Assembly (NCBI GenBank): GCA_032718475.1
Contig: JAUCBJ010001221.1
Location: forward strand, 1 to 64,000
DNA length: 64,000 bases
Source: Nemertoderma westbladi
Taxonomy: Eukaryota > Xenacoelomorpha > Nemertodermatida > Nemertodermatidae
Reading direction: 5' to 3'
Below are positions 1 through 10,152 of this stretch, piece after piece (position 1 is the first letter of the stretch; the number at the start of each line of letters is the position of its first letter). Below the pieces are notes generated by a model. That model made no database searches. It saw only the letters and a list, made by a program, of their open reading frames with translations, and was not told where the DNA came from. Position numbers and translations under genes: made by a program.

Positions 1-407
1 TATAAAATTTATAGAAATAATATCAATTAATTAGAATAATAAAAAATACATAACATTTTCATCATAAAATAATATTTAAATTTTAGAGAAATTTCCTACA
101 TAATATGTTTAGTATTATCTCTGAGTGTTTCAAGGTTTACAAAATCTATTGCGTTTCTTTCTTGTCTAAATAAAATTGCTGTCGTAATTTGGAATTTTTT
201 CTGTAGGTTTGTAATCTCACATAATTTTATTGAATCCTCAATAACACAAATCGACGAATTAAAATAATTATTAAATTAGTGAGTGAAAAATAAATAGTAT
301 TCATAAATACAATGTGATAGAGTTGAGGGGATGCTATTGCCTTACAACTACATAAATGTGTTTCGGCACACAATATTTATTAAACTAGAATGTAACATTA
401 TCCTTAG

Positions 408-577
408 GCTATGGAATACCGCTGGATACCAAACGATCTATGACTGATAACTTGCTTGTCTTCCGGCCAACGGATGTTGCCGATACTTGTCAAAAAGAAT
501 CGGATTTGTGCGGCCTGTACCACGGTAGATGTTGTCCTCAGTTTACATGTAATTTAGTCTGTAGGAGGGATCTCTAA
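408..577 (+). CDS. Knottin-type secreted peptide, last exon (5' exon outside window)
   Basis: This is the last coding exon of a small cysteine-rich peptide gene. An AG acceptor (406-407) is followed by two bases that complete a split codon, then 55 codons to a TAA at 575-577. In-frame stops upstream show that 1-407 is intron or outside the gene. The C-terminal half has six cysteines spaced C-x6-C-x6-CC-x4-C-x3-C, the order of inhibitor-cystine-knot (framework VI/VII) peptides, around the core DLCGxYHGxCC. A dibasic KR at codons 8-9 could be a propeptide cleavage site. The signal-peptide exon is not seen in the first 400 bases and probably lies to the left, because the paralogue at 29102-29698 has a 381-bp intron. 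Exon length, intron phase and cysteine spacing match that paralogue exactly. Knottins serve as toxins, protease inhibitors, antimicrobials or hormones, so function is not assigned. Confidence 0.72.
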
Positions 578-999
578 TTTTCGCGATTATTTTTAACTAA
601 GTCATGACATGGTGGTGGGCCTCTCAAAGATATGTTATATAATGGCGGGAATATCATAATCTATAGTAATTCTATTAATATTTTGATAAACGTTTATGGT
701 TAGATATAATATATTCAAAATGACTAAAAAAAATAGTTTTCCTAATACTACCACAACATTATGAAAATAAAGGAGAAAACTAATGTATTAAAGAGGGAAC
801 ATGACCCACAGAGTACAAATGGTGAAAATAATTATTTATTACTTGGGAAAAAGTAGAACCCTTTTCACTGTTCTTGAGGTAATAATATATAATATTTAAT
901 AATGACCGCCGGCGAGATTAATAAGGGTCGCGAGAACATTGAAAATAAGTTATACGTTTATTTCCCACGTAATACGTAATTTTATTCTTAAATTTGAAC
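578..999. other. AT-rich spacer without recognised feature
   Basis: This is the 3' flank of the knottin exon. It is AT-rich and has no coding signal, repeat or convincing AATAAA close to the stop codon. Confidence 0.5.
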
Positions 1000-1535
1000 A
1001 TTTTTGTTGCTTCTTCAACTTTTATTGCCGAAGGTGGGCCACTACGTGAAGGACTCCAAAATAGCACGACAGTCCATCCCAACCCCAACGAATCCGCTAC
1101 ATGCTGTGACGTTCATGTCCATGGACGTCGTGGATATGTATCCATCTATCGTCCCGATATAGCCGCAAAAAGCAATTGAAGCTGCTATAGACGACGAACA
1201 AACTATGGAGGAACAAATGAGTTTCTCCAAACTGAAGTTTGTTGAACTACTTGCTCAAGCATACCTATTTAACATACTATAGACATTTCTACCTTTTGAA
1301 GAAAGGTGTCAGAATTGGTGGCCCAGCCGGAAAGGCAAACGCAGTCCTCATGGTAAACCGCATATGTATGTATATACACGTATCACTAATCACTTTAATG
1401 AACGCAGTCTATTTTAAAACTTCCATGGATGACAGAGAGGCTATCTTCCAGAGGGTGCTGAGTACCAAGGAGTTGAGAGCTGCTTGGGAATTCAACAGTG
1501 CCCATAAGAATTATTTATTAAAATCGATAAAATGA
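1000..1535 (+). pseudogene. Penelope-like element reverse transcriptase, decayed copy
   Basis: A relic of a PLE reverse transcriptase read in several frames. The first block carries SMDVVDMYPSI, matching the RT block with the first catalytic aspartate (AMDVIDMYPSI) in the PLE at 19733-20665. After a stop and frame changes the second block (1239-1535) carries GVRIGGPAGKA and then SMDDREAIF, equivalent to the finger/palm loop and the xxDD box of the other copy. This copy keeps both aspartates of the DD box, whereas the 19.7-kb copy reads IND. No N-terminal part or GIY-YIG endonuclease can be seen. The two copies are alignable but strongly diverged, so this is an old insertion. The PLE assignment rests on the order of motifs and on the match to the better preserved copy. 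Confidence 0.7.
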
Positions 1536-1617
1536 CTGAGCAGCTACAACACTTTTGGCGATTAACTGGAGGGGGTTGCAGGTTAAGTACAGGGTTATAA
1601 AATGTTCTACAAATACT

Positions 1618-1642
1618 GGGGGGGGGGGGGGGGGGGGGGGGG
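1618..1642. repeat. Poly-G run (25 G)
   Basis: An uninterrupted G mononucleotide run just after the PLE relic. It is one of nine runs of 17 or more in the window. Confidence 0.95.
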
Positions 1643-2621
1643 TCATATTGCTCTAAAATCTACAAATTGTAACGAAAACGTCTGATTTTTTGATTTTTTA
1701 TTTGTACGTAAATTTAACTAGTCTGAATCCGACCTAAAAAAAAAAATTCAGGGTAATGCGCTTAACTTTTTAGGGCATTAATCTCCTACCGAGGTATTCG
1801 ATCAAATGACAAAGGTCAAAGGGAGCAAGCCCCTTTATACTAAAAAATCCTGATAAAATCATCATTACCAAGAAAACTGTCAGTCAACACATAATTCCAG
1901 CCAGGATTGGCCGAAAACAAAGGCAATGTCGACTGTGAATGGCAAACACTAATCAACATCATCTTCAAGTTCATCTTCAAATGACTGACTGACAGATGAT
2001 AGCTGCCTATTGAATATTTAATTTCCAGTACCGGTCCGGTATTGTAAGGAGAACCTAAACATAACGATTCCTATGTGATCTTGAAAAGGTACTATGCCGT
2101 GTATTGGCGTACCCCTGCTTATTATATAAAATTATAAAAAACATTTAAAACATAAACACCCAGAAGAAAACTACAACTAGACAAATATAACTAGAAAAAT
2201 ACAACTGGTAGATCCCAATGAAAAATGTTAGACTTCTTCACATTGCCACATGAGGCATTAGTTACACAGGCTTCACTCGAACACTATTGATCTCGAAAGC
2301 TGATGATTTGCAACCCGAACACGGTGCACATTCACAAGGCGTCACCACTTCTAATGCTGAGTTAGCTTCTATACTTGCAGCTGAAAATGAAAACTTGTAA
2401 ACAATAGTAGAAAAACTAGATTCTATGAAACTGAAACTTTGGTATTATCTTCCATAAATGATATTAGTCCACAAGTAGTGCATACATTGACAAAAAAAGT
2501 TAGTTAATGTTAAAAAACTTTTGGCAGTTAGATGGAGAGTTGGATTATGAAAATCTCGCTCCCATCCAAGTTGCTCAAACATTAATGTCCAATTGTACTT
2601 CTATACAACATTTGGAAGGGT
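1643..2621. other. Spacer without recognised feature
   Basis: Mixed unique-looking sequence. All frames are interrupted and no domain or repeat is recognised. Confidence 0.5.
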
Positions 2622-2744
2622 GTCAGGACAATTCGTACTGTACAGTACAATTCGTACACGGAAAATTTGTACCCGGATAATTTGTACCCAAAATTTTATT
2701 TGACAGGTATGAATTGTCCAGGTACTAATTGTCCGGATACTGAC
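2622..2744. mobile_element. Short MITE-like element
   Basis: About 123 bp bounded by imperfect inverted ends: GTCAGGACAATTCGTAC on the left and GTACTAATTGTCCGGATA on the right, followed by CTGAC. The interior repeats the words AATTCGTAC and AATTTGTACCC. No coding capacity and no clear target duplication. Confidence 0.5.
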
Positions 2745-3412
2745 GAGTGAAAGTACACTATATTGATTTTTTATACTTGCTAGTTTTTTCTCCTTTTTTT
2801 CTAAATATTATAGAACATAGTGTTAGTTATCAATTTTTATAAATATTTTTGTTCCATAACACTTTTTTATATTATCTAGTTTTTCGACTTTTTATTTCTA
2901 ACAAACGAACATTTTTTGGAAAAAAATATATATTTTATGTTCAGAAAATGTTTCTTGCCATAGTATTCTACAAAATTTGATGAATATAACTATTTACATA
3001 CTTGTGTGTAAAGTAGCACTTTACTGTGTGATGATCCGACTGCTTTGTTACCAAGGCGTACTATATACAAGGCCATGCCATCAAGTCAACTGGGGGCGGT
3101 GACTGGGGGCAATATTTTCTTAAGCTTTATACCGGCGATTTCGTTACATTATTACAATTTATGCATAAAATACGCTTTGGTATGACTGTTTTAGTAATTG
3201 TAAGTAATGTATCTTATGTTAGTTTTCAATTATGAGATAATTTTACCATTCGGAATGTCATATTACTGAATTAGTGAAATTGCAATGGCATAGGCTTACA
3301 GCTGTACAGTATGCTGTAAACTGGTGCTGTGGTATGTCATTAGAAAATTTATGAATAACTACTGAACTACCATCTGACCATACATTACACTACCCTAATT
3401 CCAGAATTCTGT

Positions 3413-3819
3413 AAGGGGCCGTCCAAGTATGACGTCAGCACTTTAGGGGGGGGGAGGGGGGTTGGGAAAATCTGATGACGTCCTGATGAGGGGAGGGGAG
3501 GGGGTCAGCCAAAATCTGACGTCAGCATGTTCATTTATACAGTCTGACAGTAGGTGCTAGAAGAGATATAATAGAAGAGTAAATAGCTTTCCTATTTTAA
3601 TTGTTCGAAGCCCCCGAAGGCCCGTAGCACGACCTTCTGTTTCAGTTGCCAGTCACCATGTTTCAGTGATTAGGACGCGAAATTTTTTTTTAATCTGATT
3701 TAGGAGAGGGGGGGGGGGGGGGGGGGGTGTCAACGCTTATCTGATGACATCTGATTTAGGGGAGGGATGGGGTCAAAATTTTGGGGAAAAGTGCAGACGT
3801 CATACTTGGACGACCCCTA
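3413..3819. mobile_element. MITE with TIR AGGGGYCGTCCAAGTATGAC
   Basis: About 407 bp. The left end AGGGGCCGTCCAAGTATGAC is answered by GTCATACTTGGACGACCCCT on the right, so the terminal inverted repeat is about 20 bp with one mismatch. The interior holds several variants of GATGACGTC followed by G-rich tracts, including a 20-G run at 3708-3727. It is non-coding. The flanks are TA-rich, so a TA or TAA target duplication is possible but unproven. The parent transposon family is not assigned. Confidence 0.75.
3708..3727. repeat. Poly-G run (20 G)
   Basis: G mononucleotide run inside the MITE at 3413-3819. Confidence 0.95.
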
Positions 3820-3858
3820 ATACAGTAATAACGCGTTTATCAATTTGTATTATTTAAA

Positions 3859-5010
3859 ATGGGGAAAAACTGTGCTATATCAAAATGCCAAGGAAACTAT
3901 TACGAGAGTACTCGGTGTTCCATATTCCATCTACCACCGGTATCCGATCCCCAGTAACCACTATGGATCTCCGCATTAAAATCTCAGGAAGCGGAATTCA
4001 CACCAACTTCAGATACTGTTATTTGTATCAACCATTGGCCGGATGACGTCGAGATGATAACTGTCCAGGGTAAACCTCGACCCACTGTACCACCATCAGT
4101 TTGGCCATTCCCCGTGAGTGTCGTCCCAACTCCGGAACCGCCGCCTTGACCAACCAGCCGATCGAGTGCTGAGGAGAGGCGATCTATCACTATAGATCCC
4201 TTTATTGCCTTTTCAGTTCAGGATGCTCTTGGTTCAGTGGAGGAACTCAAAGAGGCAGCACAAAAATTGTCGGATGTTGTTCGTTATTCGTCATCCAGTG
4301 ATCCACTTCAACCGCTTAATATACAATCCTCGATCACGAATCATGGACTTCATTTGTTTGTAATTTCAGTTTATCCTGATTTTGCCTTTAAAACCTACGC
4401 AAATGGAGTTGAGGTTAGAATTCTCAGTTTATCTAAGAATAGAGTTTTTAAACTCAACAAAAAACATCAATGACACCCTTATTGGGCTGCTCAGGGAGAA
4501 TCACGGAACTGACAGTCAAACACGCAAGAGGGGCAAGAAGATGCCTCGAGTGGTTGCAGGCAGCACCCTTACACGGAAGCCTTGACTAAAGAGCCACCAG
4601 TGAAGAAGAACAAGAAGTCAAGTAGAACATCAACTGCTGTGGTTCTCATAGACACGTTAGCTGCCTCCTCATCAACGTCTGTGACGTCTGCCTTGACATC
4701 AACTTCTGTGACGTCTGCCTCGACATCAACGTCTATCTCAACATCAACACCTGTGACAACCTCTGATGCGACATCTATGGTTGTGGACACTGCTGCAGCT
4801 TTAACAACAACTGCAAGGCCATCTAGAAAGGCACCAGTATCCTCAGAGATTGTGGAGGTCGACATGAATTTATGTGCATCATGTCTTCAGATTGATAATG
4901 ATGATGAAGATGATGTGGTGGAGTGGATAGAATGTGAATACTGTCTCCGCTGGTATCACAAAGCCTGTGTTGAGGAGTTTGGAGATGAATTTTGTCTCTA
5001 CTGCTTTTAA
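3859..5010 (+). pseudogene. THAP-domain and PHD-finger protein, four nonsense codons in one frame
   Basis: One reading frame runs from an ATG at 3859 to TAA at 5008-5010 (about 384 codons), with no frameshift but four internal stops: TAA 3955, TGA 4147, TGA 4471 and TGA 4510. Codons 1-96 form a THAP zinc finger: MGKNCAISKC, then FHLP, a W in PLWISAL, and CINHWP, giving C2CH followed by PPSVWP. A helical stretch (EELKEAAQKLSDVV) follows, then a Ser/Thr-rich region around codons 265-315, and a C-terminal PHD-like finger (CASC, CEYC, WYHKAC, CLYC) at codons 335-384. All four stops are explained by C-to-T changes of CGA or CAA. THAP domains bind DNA in P-element, Kolobok and host proteins. A P-like transposase core lies 550 bp downstream on the same strand, so this may be the N-terminal part of that element. 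Confidence 0.72.
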
Positions 5011-5375
5011 GTTTTAACATTCACTTATTAGGCCCTAGGTTATTTGTAAATCTTGTCATTTTCTTGGCCTATCTGTCAGTCTGTTCTGTCTGTCTCCAGT
5101 TCTTTTGTCTGCTTCTTAATAGTAGTTAATTGTTTTTAAATATCTCTATTGTTTTCATCTGTTTTAGATCAAATCCATTACGTTATTTCTGTATTTTATT
5201 AGTGTCTCATTGATAATTTTATAGTCTTATAATTGGTTTTCATTATTGTCATTTTCTTGGCTTGTGGTCATCCATTTTTTTAAAACCCACATTTTTGTCC
5301 GAAGTCTACCTCTGTGCTAACTTTCTTTGTACTTATAAATTAGTTAAAGCGTTTCCGAAGTCACCCGACATATAT
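5011..5375. other. T-rich spacer
   Basis: T-rich sequence between the PHD finger and the MITE, with no coding signal. If the THAP and P-like blocks belong to one element, this would be intron or linker. Confidence 0.4.
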
Positions 5376-5556
5376 AGGGTGAGTTCGGACAAAATTTGGT
5401 TAAAAAAATGACACAAGAGTATTTTTTTCGCATTTTTTTTGGTCTGGATATATGGCCAAGATGTGCAATGTTACGTTCAGCCAAAAAAATTCGTAAACCA
5501 GGTCGAGTGGTTCTACCGACGCGCCGAAGACCTCTAAAAACGTCCGAACTCACCCT
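5376..5556. mobile_element. MITE with perfect 15-bp TIR
   Basis: A 181-bp element with perfect inverted ends AGGGTGAGTTCGGAC and GTCCGAACTCACCCT. It is non-coding and sits between the THAP/PHD pseudogene and the P-like transposase core, so it probably inserted there secondarily. Confidence 0.75.
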
Positions 5557-5559
5557 GGT

Positions 5560-6790
5560 TGATGGTACGACACTGGCACATAAAGAGGAGATCACAATGC
5601 GAAACATGGAGCTCTTGGGATGTCGTCAATTTTGAGAGCGCAAGTATTCAAACGATGACATTATCAGAGCCTTTTGATGTTATGCGATAGGTCGGCACGC
5701 ATATACAAGACTCCGTGATGATGTTCCAATTCCGAGTGTCCGTACAATGCAGCGATTAACATCGAAAGTCTCAAATCTAGATGATGAGGCCTTTATTTCC
5801 TTGCCATGGAACCCAAACATCGCTATAGTATGGTTTTAACCAATGAGATAAAAGTTAAGCCAGCCCTACGTTATCATGGTGGTCATATCTTTGGACGAAC
5901 TGCAAACTATCCGGATAATTAGCTAAGTCGATGTTAGCCATAATGGTGAAATGTCTTGGTGGTGGGGAGTCGTTTATTGTCTGGATGATTCCTGTAATTC
6001 GACTAAATGGTGAGTTTCAGTACCAACAACTCGTCTCAATAATAACTTACATATGACATAGCAGTGGGATGGTTGTTGGAGTTGTTGCTGATAATAACTC
6101 TGTTAACGGGAAGTGTTATACCTTGCTGAAAACCAACGACTCATTCTGTACCGTAAACACACTTTATGACTACGTACATTTATGGAAGTGTATACATAAT
6201 AATATAATCACGGATAAGATGAAGCAGATTGAGTTCAAACCAAACAATACGACATAGCAGTGGGATGGTTGTTGGAGTTGTTGCTGATAATAACTCTGTT
6301 AATGGGAGGTGTTATTCCTTGCTGAAAACCAACGACTCATTCAGTACCGTAAACACACTTTATGACTACGTACATTTATGGAAGTGTATACGTAATAATA
6401 TAATCATGGATAAGATGAAGCAGATTGAGTTCAAACCAAACAGAGTCGCTGATTGGCATATTATCGAAGCGCTTTGTAAAGCGGAACAAGGTCATCCAAT
6501 CAAAATGGCCTTCTTGTTTCTTTCTTTGAGGATTTCTTGTCTCACTCAGGGAAGTGAAGACTTCTGAACATATTATTTCACTACTGACATTAGAGGAAGA
6601 TAGATTATCCTATCATCCAAATTTTCCAAGCGGAATGCGGCACCCATTCCTAGTATAGAGATAATAATATTGCTAAGCTAAGCTTTCTAAGGAACGTATG
6701 GAGGCAATTCAGTATATTGCAGGATTCATTATTTGTTACCTGGATCATAAGAAAGGTTTAAAACTCTGTGAGGAATTGTGAGTATTGTAA
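5560..6790 (+). pseudogene. P-element-like (THAP9-type) transposase core, decayed
   Basis: Fragments in changing frames follow the order of P-element/THAP9 transposases. SNDDIIRAF and PIPSVRTMQRL come near 5650-5760; the start of the RNase H-like domain (TNEIKVKPALRYHGGHIFGR) near 5845-5905; LAKSMLAIMVKCLGGG and MIPVIRL near 5920-6005; LYDYVHLWKCI and MKQIEFKPN, matching the P-element segment before the last catalytic acidic residue, near 6150-6240; RVADWHIIEALCKAEQG near 6445; and a C-terminal MEAIQYIAGFIICYL near 6699. The segment 6055-6250 is duplicated in tandem. Stops and frameshifts make it non-functional. Read with the THAP block at 3859 it looks like one old P-like element, but the PHD finger between them is unusual for that family. 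Confidence 0.68.
6055..6443. repeat. 196-bp tandem duplication inside P-like transposase
   Basis: Two copies (6055-6250 and 6251-6443) that differ by a few substitutions. Both encode the LYDYVHLWKCI segment, so the duplication followed loss of function or caused it. Confidence 0.9.
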
Positions 6791-6848
6791 AAATATCATA
6801 TGTATTTTGTGAGGAATTGTGAGTATTGTAAAAATATCAGATGTATTT
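6767..6848. repeat. 41-bp tandem duplication
   Basis: TGTGAGGAATTGTGAGTATT and the following bases occur twice at a 41-bp offset, at the 3' end of the P-like relic. Confidence 0.85.
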
Positions 6849-7465
6849 ATGTAATTGATAAATACATCACATTGTATTGGTCATTTCGAGGCTATTCATC
6901 GGGGTGGAATAAAGAAACCATCTACTGAGTTTTTATAAAATTTTACAGCGTTGTGTTTTGCAAGATTGGAAGTAATAGATCCAATAATAAAAGATTGTGC
7001 TGTCCCTCCATTCGTGCAGCTGCAATGTGCTTCTTAGATATATATGGCATGCACTATTATAAACATGTACTTAAATAATGATCAGCTTACTAGTGTATTG
7101 TATGGCTGCATACGGTAACGCTACATACAGTAGGGCTACAAGCATACGGTGTAAGCAAAGTGCAGCCCAATTTAAACAATGACAGAGACAAAATAATATG
7201 TGATAATTTTAGATTGCGCTGAATGAGTATAATCATAGTAATGTGCTATAATAATAATTAATAACAAAATAATTAATTAACATAATAACAAATAATCAAC
7301 AAGCGAATGGGACAGGGGTTGTTTATCGCAATTCGGTAGTACAGACATACTTCAATTATTAAATAATACAAACAATGGTAAATGTCGTTCAAGTACATTA
7401 GATTGCGTTCATGTCATGTCAATCTGGTAATATAATTTATCTGAGTAATATAATATAATTCCTTA
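6849..7465. other. AT-rich spacer
   Basis: No recognised gene or element. It contains short repeated words such as CATACGGT and AATAATTAAT. Confidence 0.4.
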
Positions 7466-7547
7466 TCAACAATCTTATCTTATCAACAAGCTTATCTTGT
7501 CAACAATCTTATCTTATCAACAAGCTTATCTTGTCAACAATCTTATC
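7466..7547. repeat. 34-bp tandem repeat, about 2.4 copies
   Basis: Unit begins TCAACAATCTTATCTTATCA; copies at 7466-7499, 7500-7533 and partial 7534-7547. Confidence 0.9.
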
Positions 7548-8363
7548 AAAAATGTTGATAATGAGTAATATAATAGAAACCAATCAAGGGTTGGCACAAA
7601 TATCATCTAAATTGATAGTACCTGAATCATACAAATCAAGACATTGTCTGTTAAGTACTAGCTACAGTAGTATCTCGTGTTCAAGTTCTGAGTTCCTTTT
7701 CCACAAATAGAGATTTCATTTGGCTCTTTCTAACTTGGGTTTCAGAGACTAAACTGGTGTTTCTCATTCGACGACTTGTGGATTACAATGTCTTTGCCGC
7801 TGCAGCTGCTGCAGTTTTTCTAAGAAAAGCTCGTGTCTCCGAATTATCAACAACTAATGTACCATCGGTAGGGACCTCTGTAATAATAAATGATTTTAGG
7901 CTCATTCGAAAGGGTAAACTGTCGAAAGGGTTTCGGCAGTTTATCTGAGCAGATTTTAATAAAAATAATTAATTTAATTAAAATTAGCTAATTAAAAATT
8001 GAGTCAGTCATGCTGAATCCAAAAAAGTTGATTTCAAGAAATTTGGACCGAGATTGAGGGACTAGTAATGTTTTAGTTAAATTATTAATTACGCCACCAT
8101 CCACTAGGGAAGGCCAAAAATTTTCAAATTTACATTTCGAGACTATTTGGCCTTCCAGATATTGGCTGGTGACAATAAAATTGTTATATTAAACTATATC
8201 ATCGAGAGTAATGGCCATTTCCAAAAATATTGGTTAGGGGGTAACCAGATTCCACTCCACCAATACCAAGAAAGTTTGGATCATTTCCTACTTGCTGCAT
8301 CCTGTGAAGCTCCAGACTGTCTAAAACAAATTCTGGAGATCCTCCTAAAAATAACAACCTTTA
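7548..8363. other. Spacer with unassigned open frame 8147-8389
   Basis: Mostly interrupted in all frames. An 80-codon plus-strand frame at 8147-8389 has no recognisable domain and ends inside a hairpin. It may be part of an unidentified transposon. Confidence 0.3.
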
Positions 8364-8436
8364 ACAAATGCATTTGGGTGTTTACATGAGAACAATGCTG
8401 TGTATTGTTCTCATGTAAACACACAAATGCGTTTGT
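8364..8436. repeat. Near-perfect 33-bp inverted repeat (hairpin)
   Basis: Left arm ACAAATGCATTTGGGTGTTT onward and right arm ending AAACACACAAATGCGTTTGT, with a 7-base loop GCTGTGT. It could be a foldback element, a transposon end with its inverted copy, or a transcribed hairpin. Confidence 0.85.
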
Positions 8437-8513
8437 ACTTTATTTTTGAGTTGAAGATACCATATATAAATCGACATGCCCCTTAGAATGGAGGACGAGT
8501 ATTGTGTTGAAGA

Positions 8514-8537
8514 GGGGGGGGGGGGGGGGGGGGGGGG
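8514..8537. repeat. Poly-G run (24 G)
   Basis: G mononucleotide run directly upstream of the BEL/Pao gag-like region. Confidence 0.95.
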
Positions 8538-8611
8538 ATCTCAGAGTCGATCCCGTCACAGTCAAAACTTCCAACAATAAACTGTGATCACAACCAACAA
8601 GAGGCCCAAAG

Positions 8612-9145
8612 ATGAGCGAACAGATGCCCCAGATTGCAGAGGGAGAAGGAACACCGCTGCGGACCCCGGACGACATCAACCAAATGATCCGAGAGGCCGC
8701 GACGAGACAATACCGGCCCACCACCCCGGACTCGCCAGCGAGGGACAATCCGGATACCCAAGCGGAGGGCGGCTGACAACGAGGAGGGAAAGATGACGAG
8801 GAGTCGACGCAAGGTGACGACGGTGGTCGGAGTACCGAAGTCGCCGGCCAACCACATGCCGAGGGCGACGAATGGCCCACCGGAACGGCAACGGTGGGGC
8901 CGACGGTACGACACCGGACAAGGAGGGAAGGTAGAGTCAACGAGGAGGACGTCGGGACGAGTGATCGCCTGCGACAGGCATACAACGCCACGAAGAAGAT
9001 ACTAAAGGACGCTAAGGAAGGGAGAAAGGTAGACCAGCCTAAACTATATCAGAGGCTAGGTGAGTCTAATAAACACTTTCGTTATTTAGTCCATTTTGGA
9101 CAGGGAGAACTGGCGAGTGAGAGGGCGAGGTGGGTCGCCACATAA
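8612..9145 (+). pseudogene. BEL/Pao retrotransposon gag, N-terminal part (frameshifted)
   Basis: An ATG at 8612 opens 54 codons (MSEQMPQIAEGEGTPL start, RTPDDINQMIREAA inside) to TGA at 8774. The protein then continues in another frame from about 8790 (DEESTQGDDGG, later SDRLRQAYNATKKILKDAKE and YQRLGESNKHFRYLVHFG) to TAA at 9145. The composition is acidic, basic and helical, as in retrotransposon gag proteins, but it has no diagnostic motif. The assignment rests on position: same-strand gag-like fragments continue to 11.3 kb and a clear BEL/Pao protease and RT follow at 12.1-13.8 kb. GC content is well above that of the surrounding DNA, which also marks 8.6-13.8 kb as one element. Confidence 0.55.
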
Positions 9146-9154
9146 CTATTTGAA

Positions 9155-10076
9155 TTGTGGCGATCCGAGGTGATGGAGGCGGACATAGTGTATGTAGGAC
9201 CTTACTTAGTGGATGCCAGGGGAATTCAATTAGTGGGATGGGCGTACCCATACGACAGCGAATCCGAGGTTAACCCCGAAGATTTGGTGTCGTTGGTTAG
9301 TAGGAACCCCAGCAAACGGGGGAAAATTAGTAGGACAGAGAGGCGATGGGAGTCCGTTGCGACCGATAAGTCCGCTACATCCTCCGTGAAAGCAAGACGG
9401 GTGTTGGAGATAGATCTGGAGTGTCAATTAGACATTGTTGCGCTAGATCAAAAGGAACTGGAAAGGCAGTTGGATGAGGGAACTGCATCGTAGGGAGAGA
9501 GAATTAGCGAGAGAGTGTAAAGAGAGGGCCGAGAGGGTGACGAGAAACTATAGGGAGTGGGAGGAGAGATATGAATGAACGAAAGAGCTCGAGGAGCGGG
9601 AGGCGAGAGTGGAAAACGAGCGCAAGGTGCGGGAGGCTGAGAGAATTGAAAGAGAAGTGAATGAGCGCAAAGAGCGAGAAGCGAGAGAGGCAGCGAGGGT
9701 AGAGTGGGAAACGAAAGAGCGTAGAGAGCGGGAGGCGAGGGAGACAGAATTAGCCAACCAGAGTATGAGGGAGGATAGAGAGAGAGAGAGGGCGGGCAAA
9801 TGCTTGCGGGATGATATGCATACCCGGCTGAGGGGGTTAATGCAATATCATGCGAAACAAAAGCGCCAGTTTGAACTGGCAAAAATGGATTTATCGGAGA
9901 GCGAGGCTGGTTCGGGTAGTATTTACGAGGAACCAGAGGTGATGGAAACCTTTGTTAATACCCCACTTACAGCTACTGGACGACAGACCCAAGACTGGTG
10001 TGACCATATGGGCGGGGGGGGGGGGGGGGGGGTAATAATAATACGTTCAAGGGAGTTAATATTAATAGTACCGTAA
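9155..10076 (+). pseudogene. BEL/Pao gag, coiled-coil part
   Basis: The first frame (9155-9493) is a globular-looking segment with DIVYVGPYLVDARG and a C-terminal helix ending KELERQLDEGTAS. After a frame change near 9478 a highly charged Glu/Arg-rich coiled coil runs to about 9840, broken by one TGA at 9576-9578. It continues through MQYHAKQKRQFELAKMDL and TFVNTPLTATGRQTQDW into a poly-Gly tract encoded by the G run at 10014-10032. Long coiled coils are common in gag proteins of BEL/Pao elements. The frame change, the internal stop and the poly-G run make it a broken copy. A minor alternative is an unrelated coiled-coil host exon, but the position argues against that. Confidence 0.55.
10014..10032. 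repeat. Poly-G run (19 G)
   Basis: G run inside the gag-like frame, read as poly-glycine. Confidence 0.95.
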
Positions 10077-10152
10077 TGTAATAGATAACCCTAATCAAAC
10101 CTTTCTTGCAGGAAATAATATTTTACCCGGTAATAATAATCCTAATGTTGGT

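Noticed and set aside
4471-4512. TGA codons of the THAP/PHD frame as selenocysteine or programmed read-through
   Set aside because: One of the four stops is TAA, no SECIS-like element was seen, and C-to-T decay explains all four.
8440-8991. 183-codon minus-strand frame
   Set aside because: It is the antisense of the GC-rich gag region, with Pro/Ser/Arg-biased composition and no domain.
9448-9882. Minus-strand Ser/Leu/Pro-rich 144-codon frame
   Set aside because: Antisense of the Glu/Arg-rich gag coiled coil.
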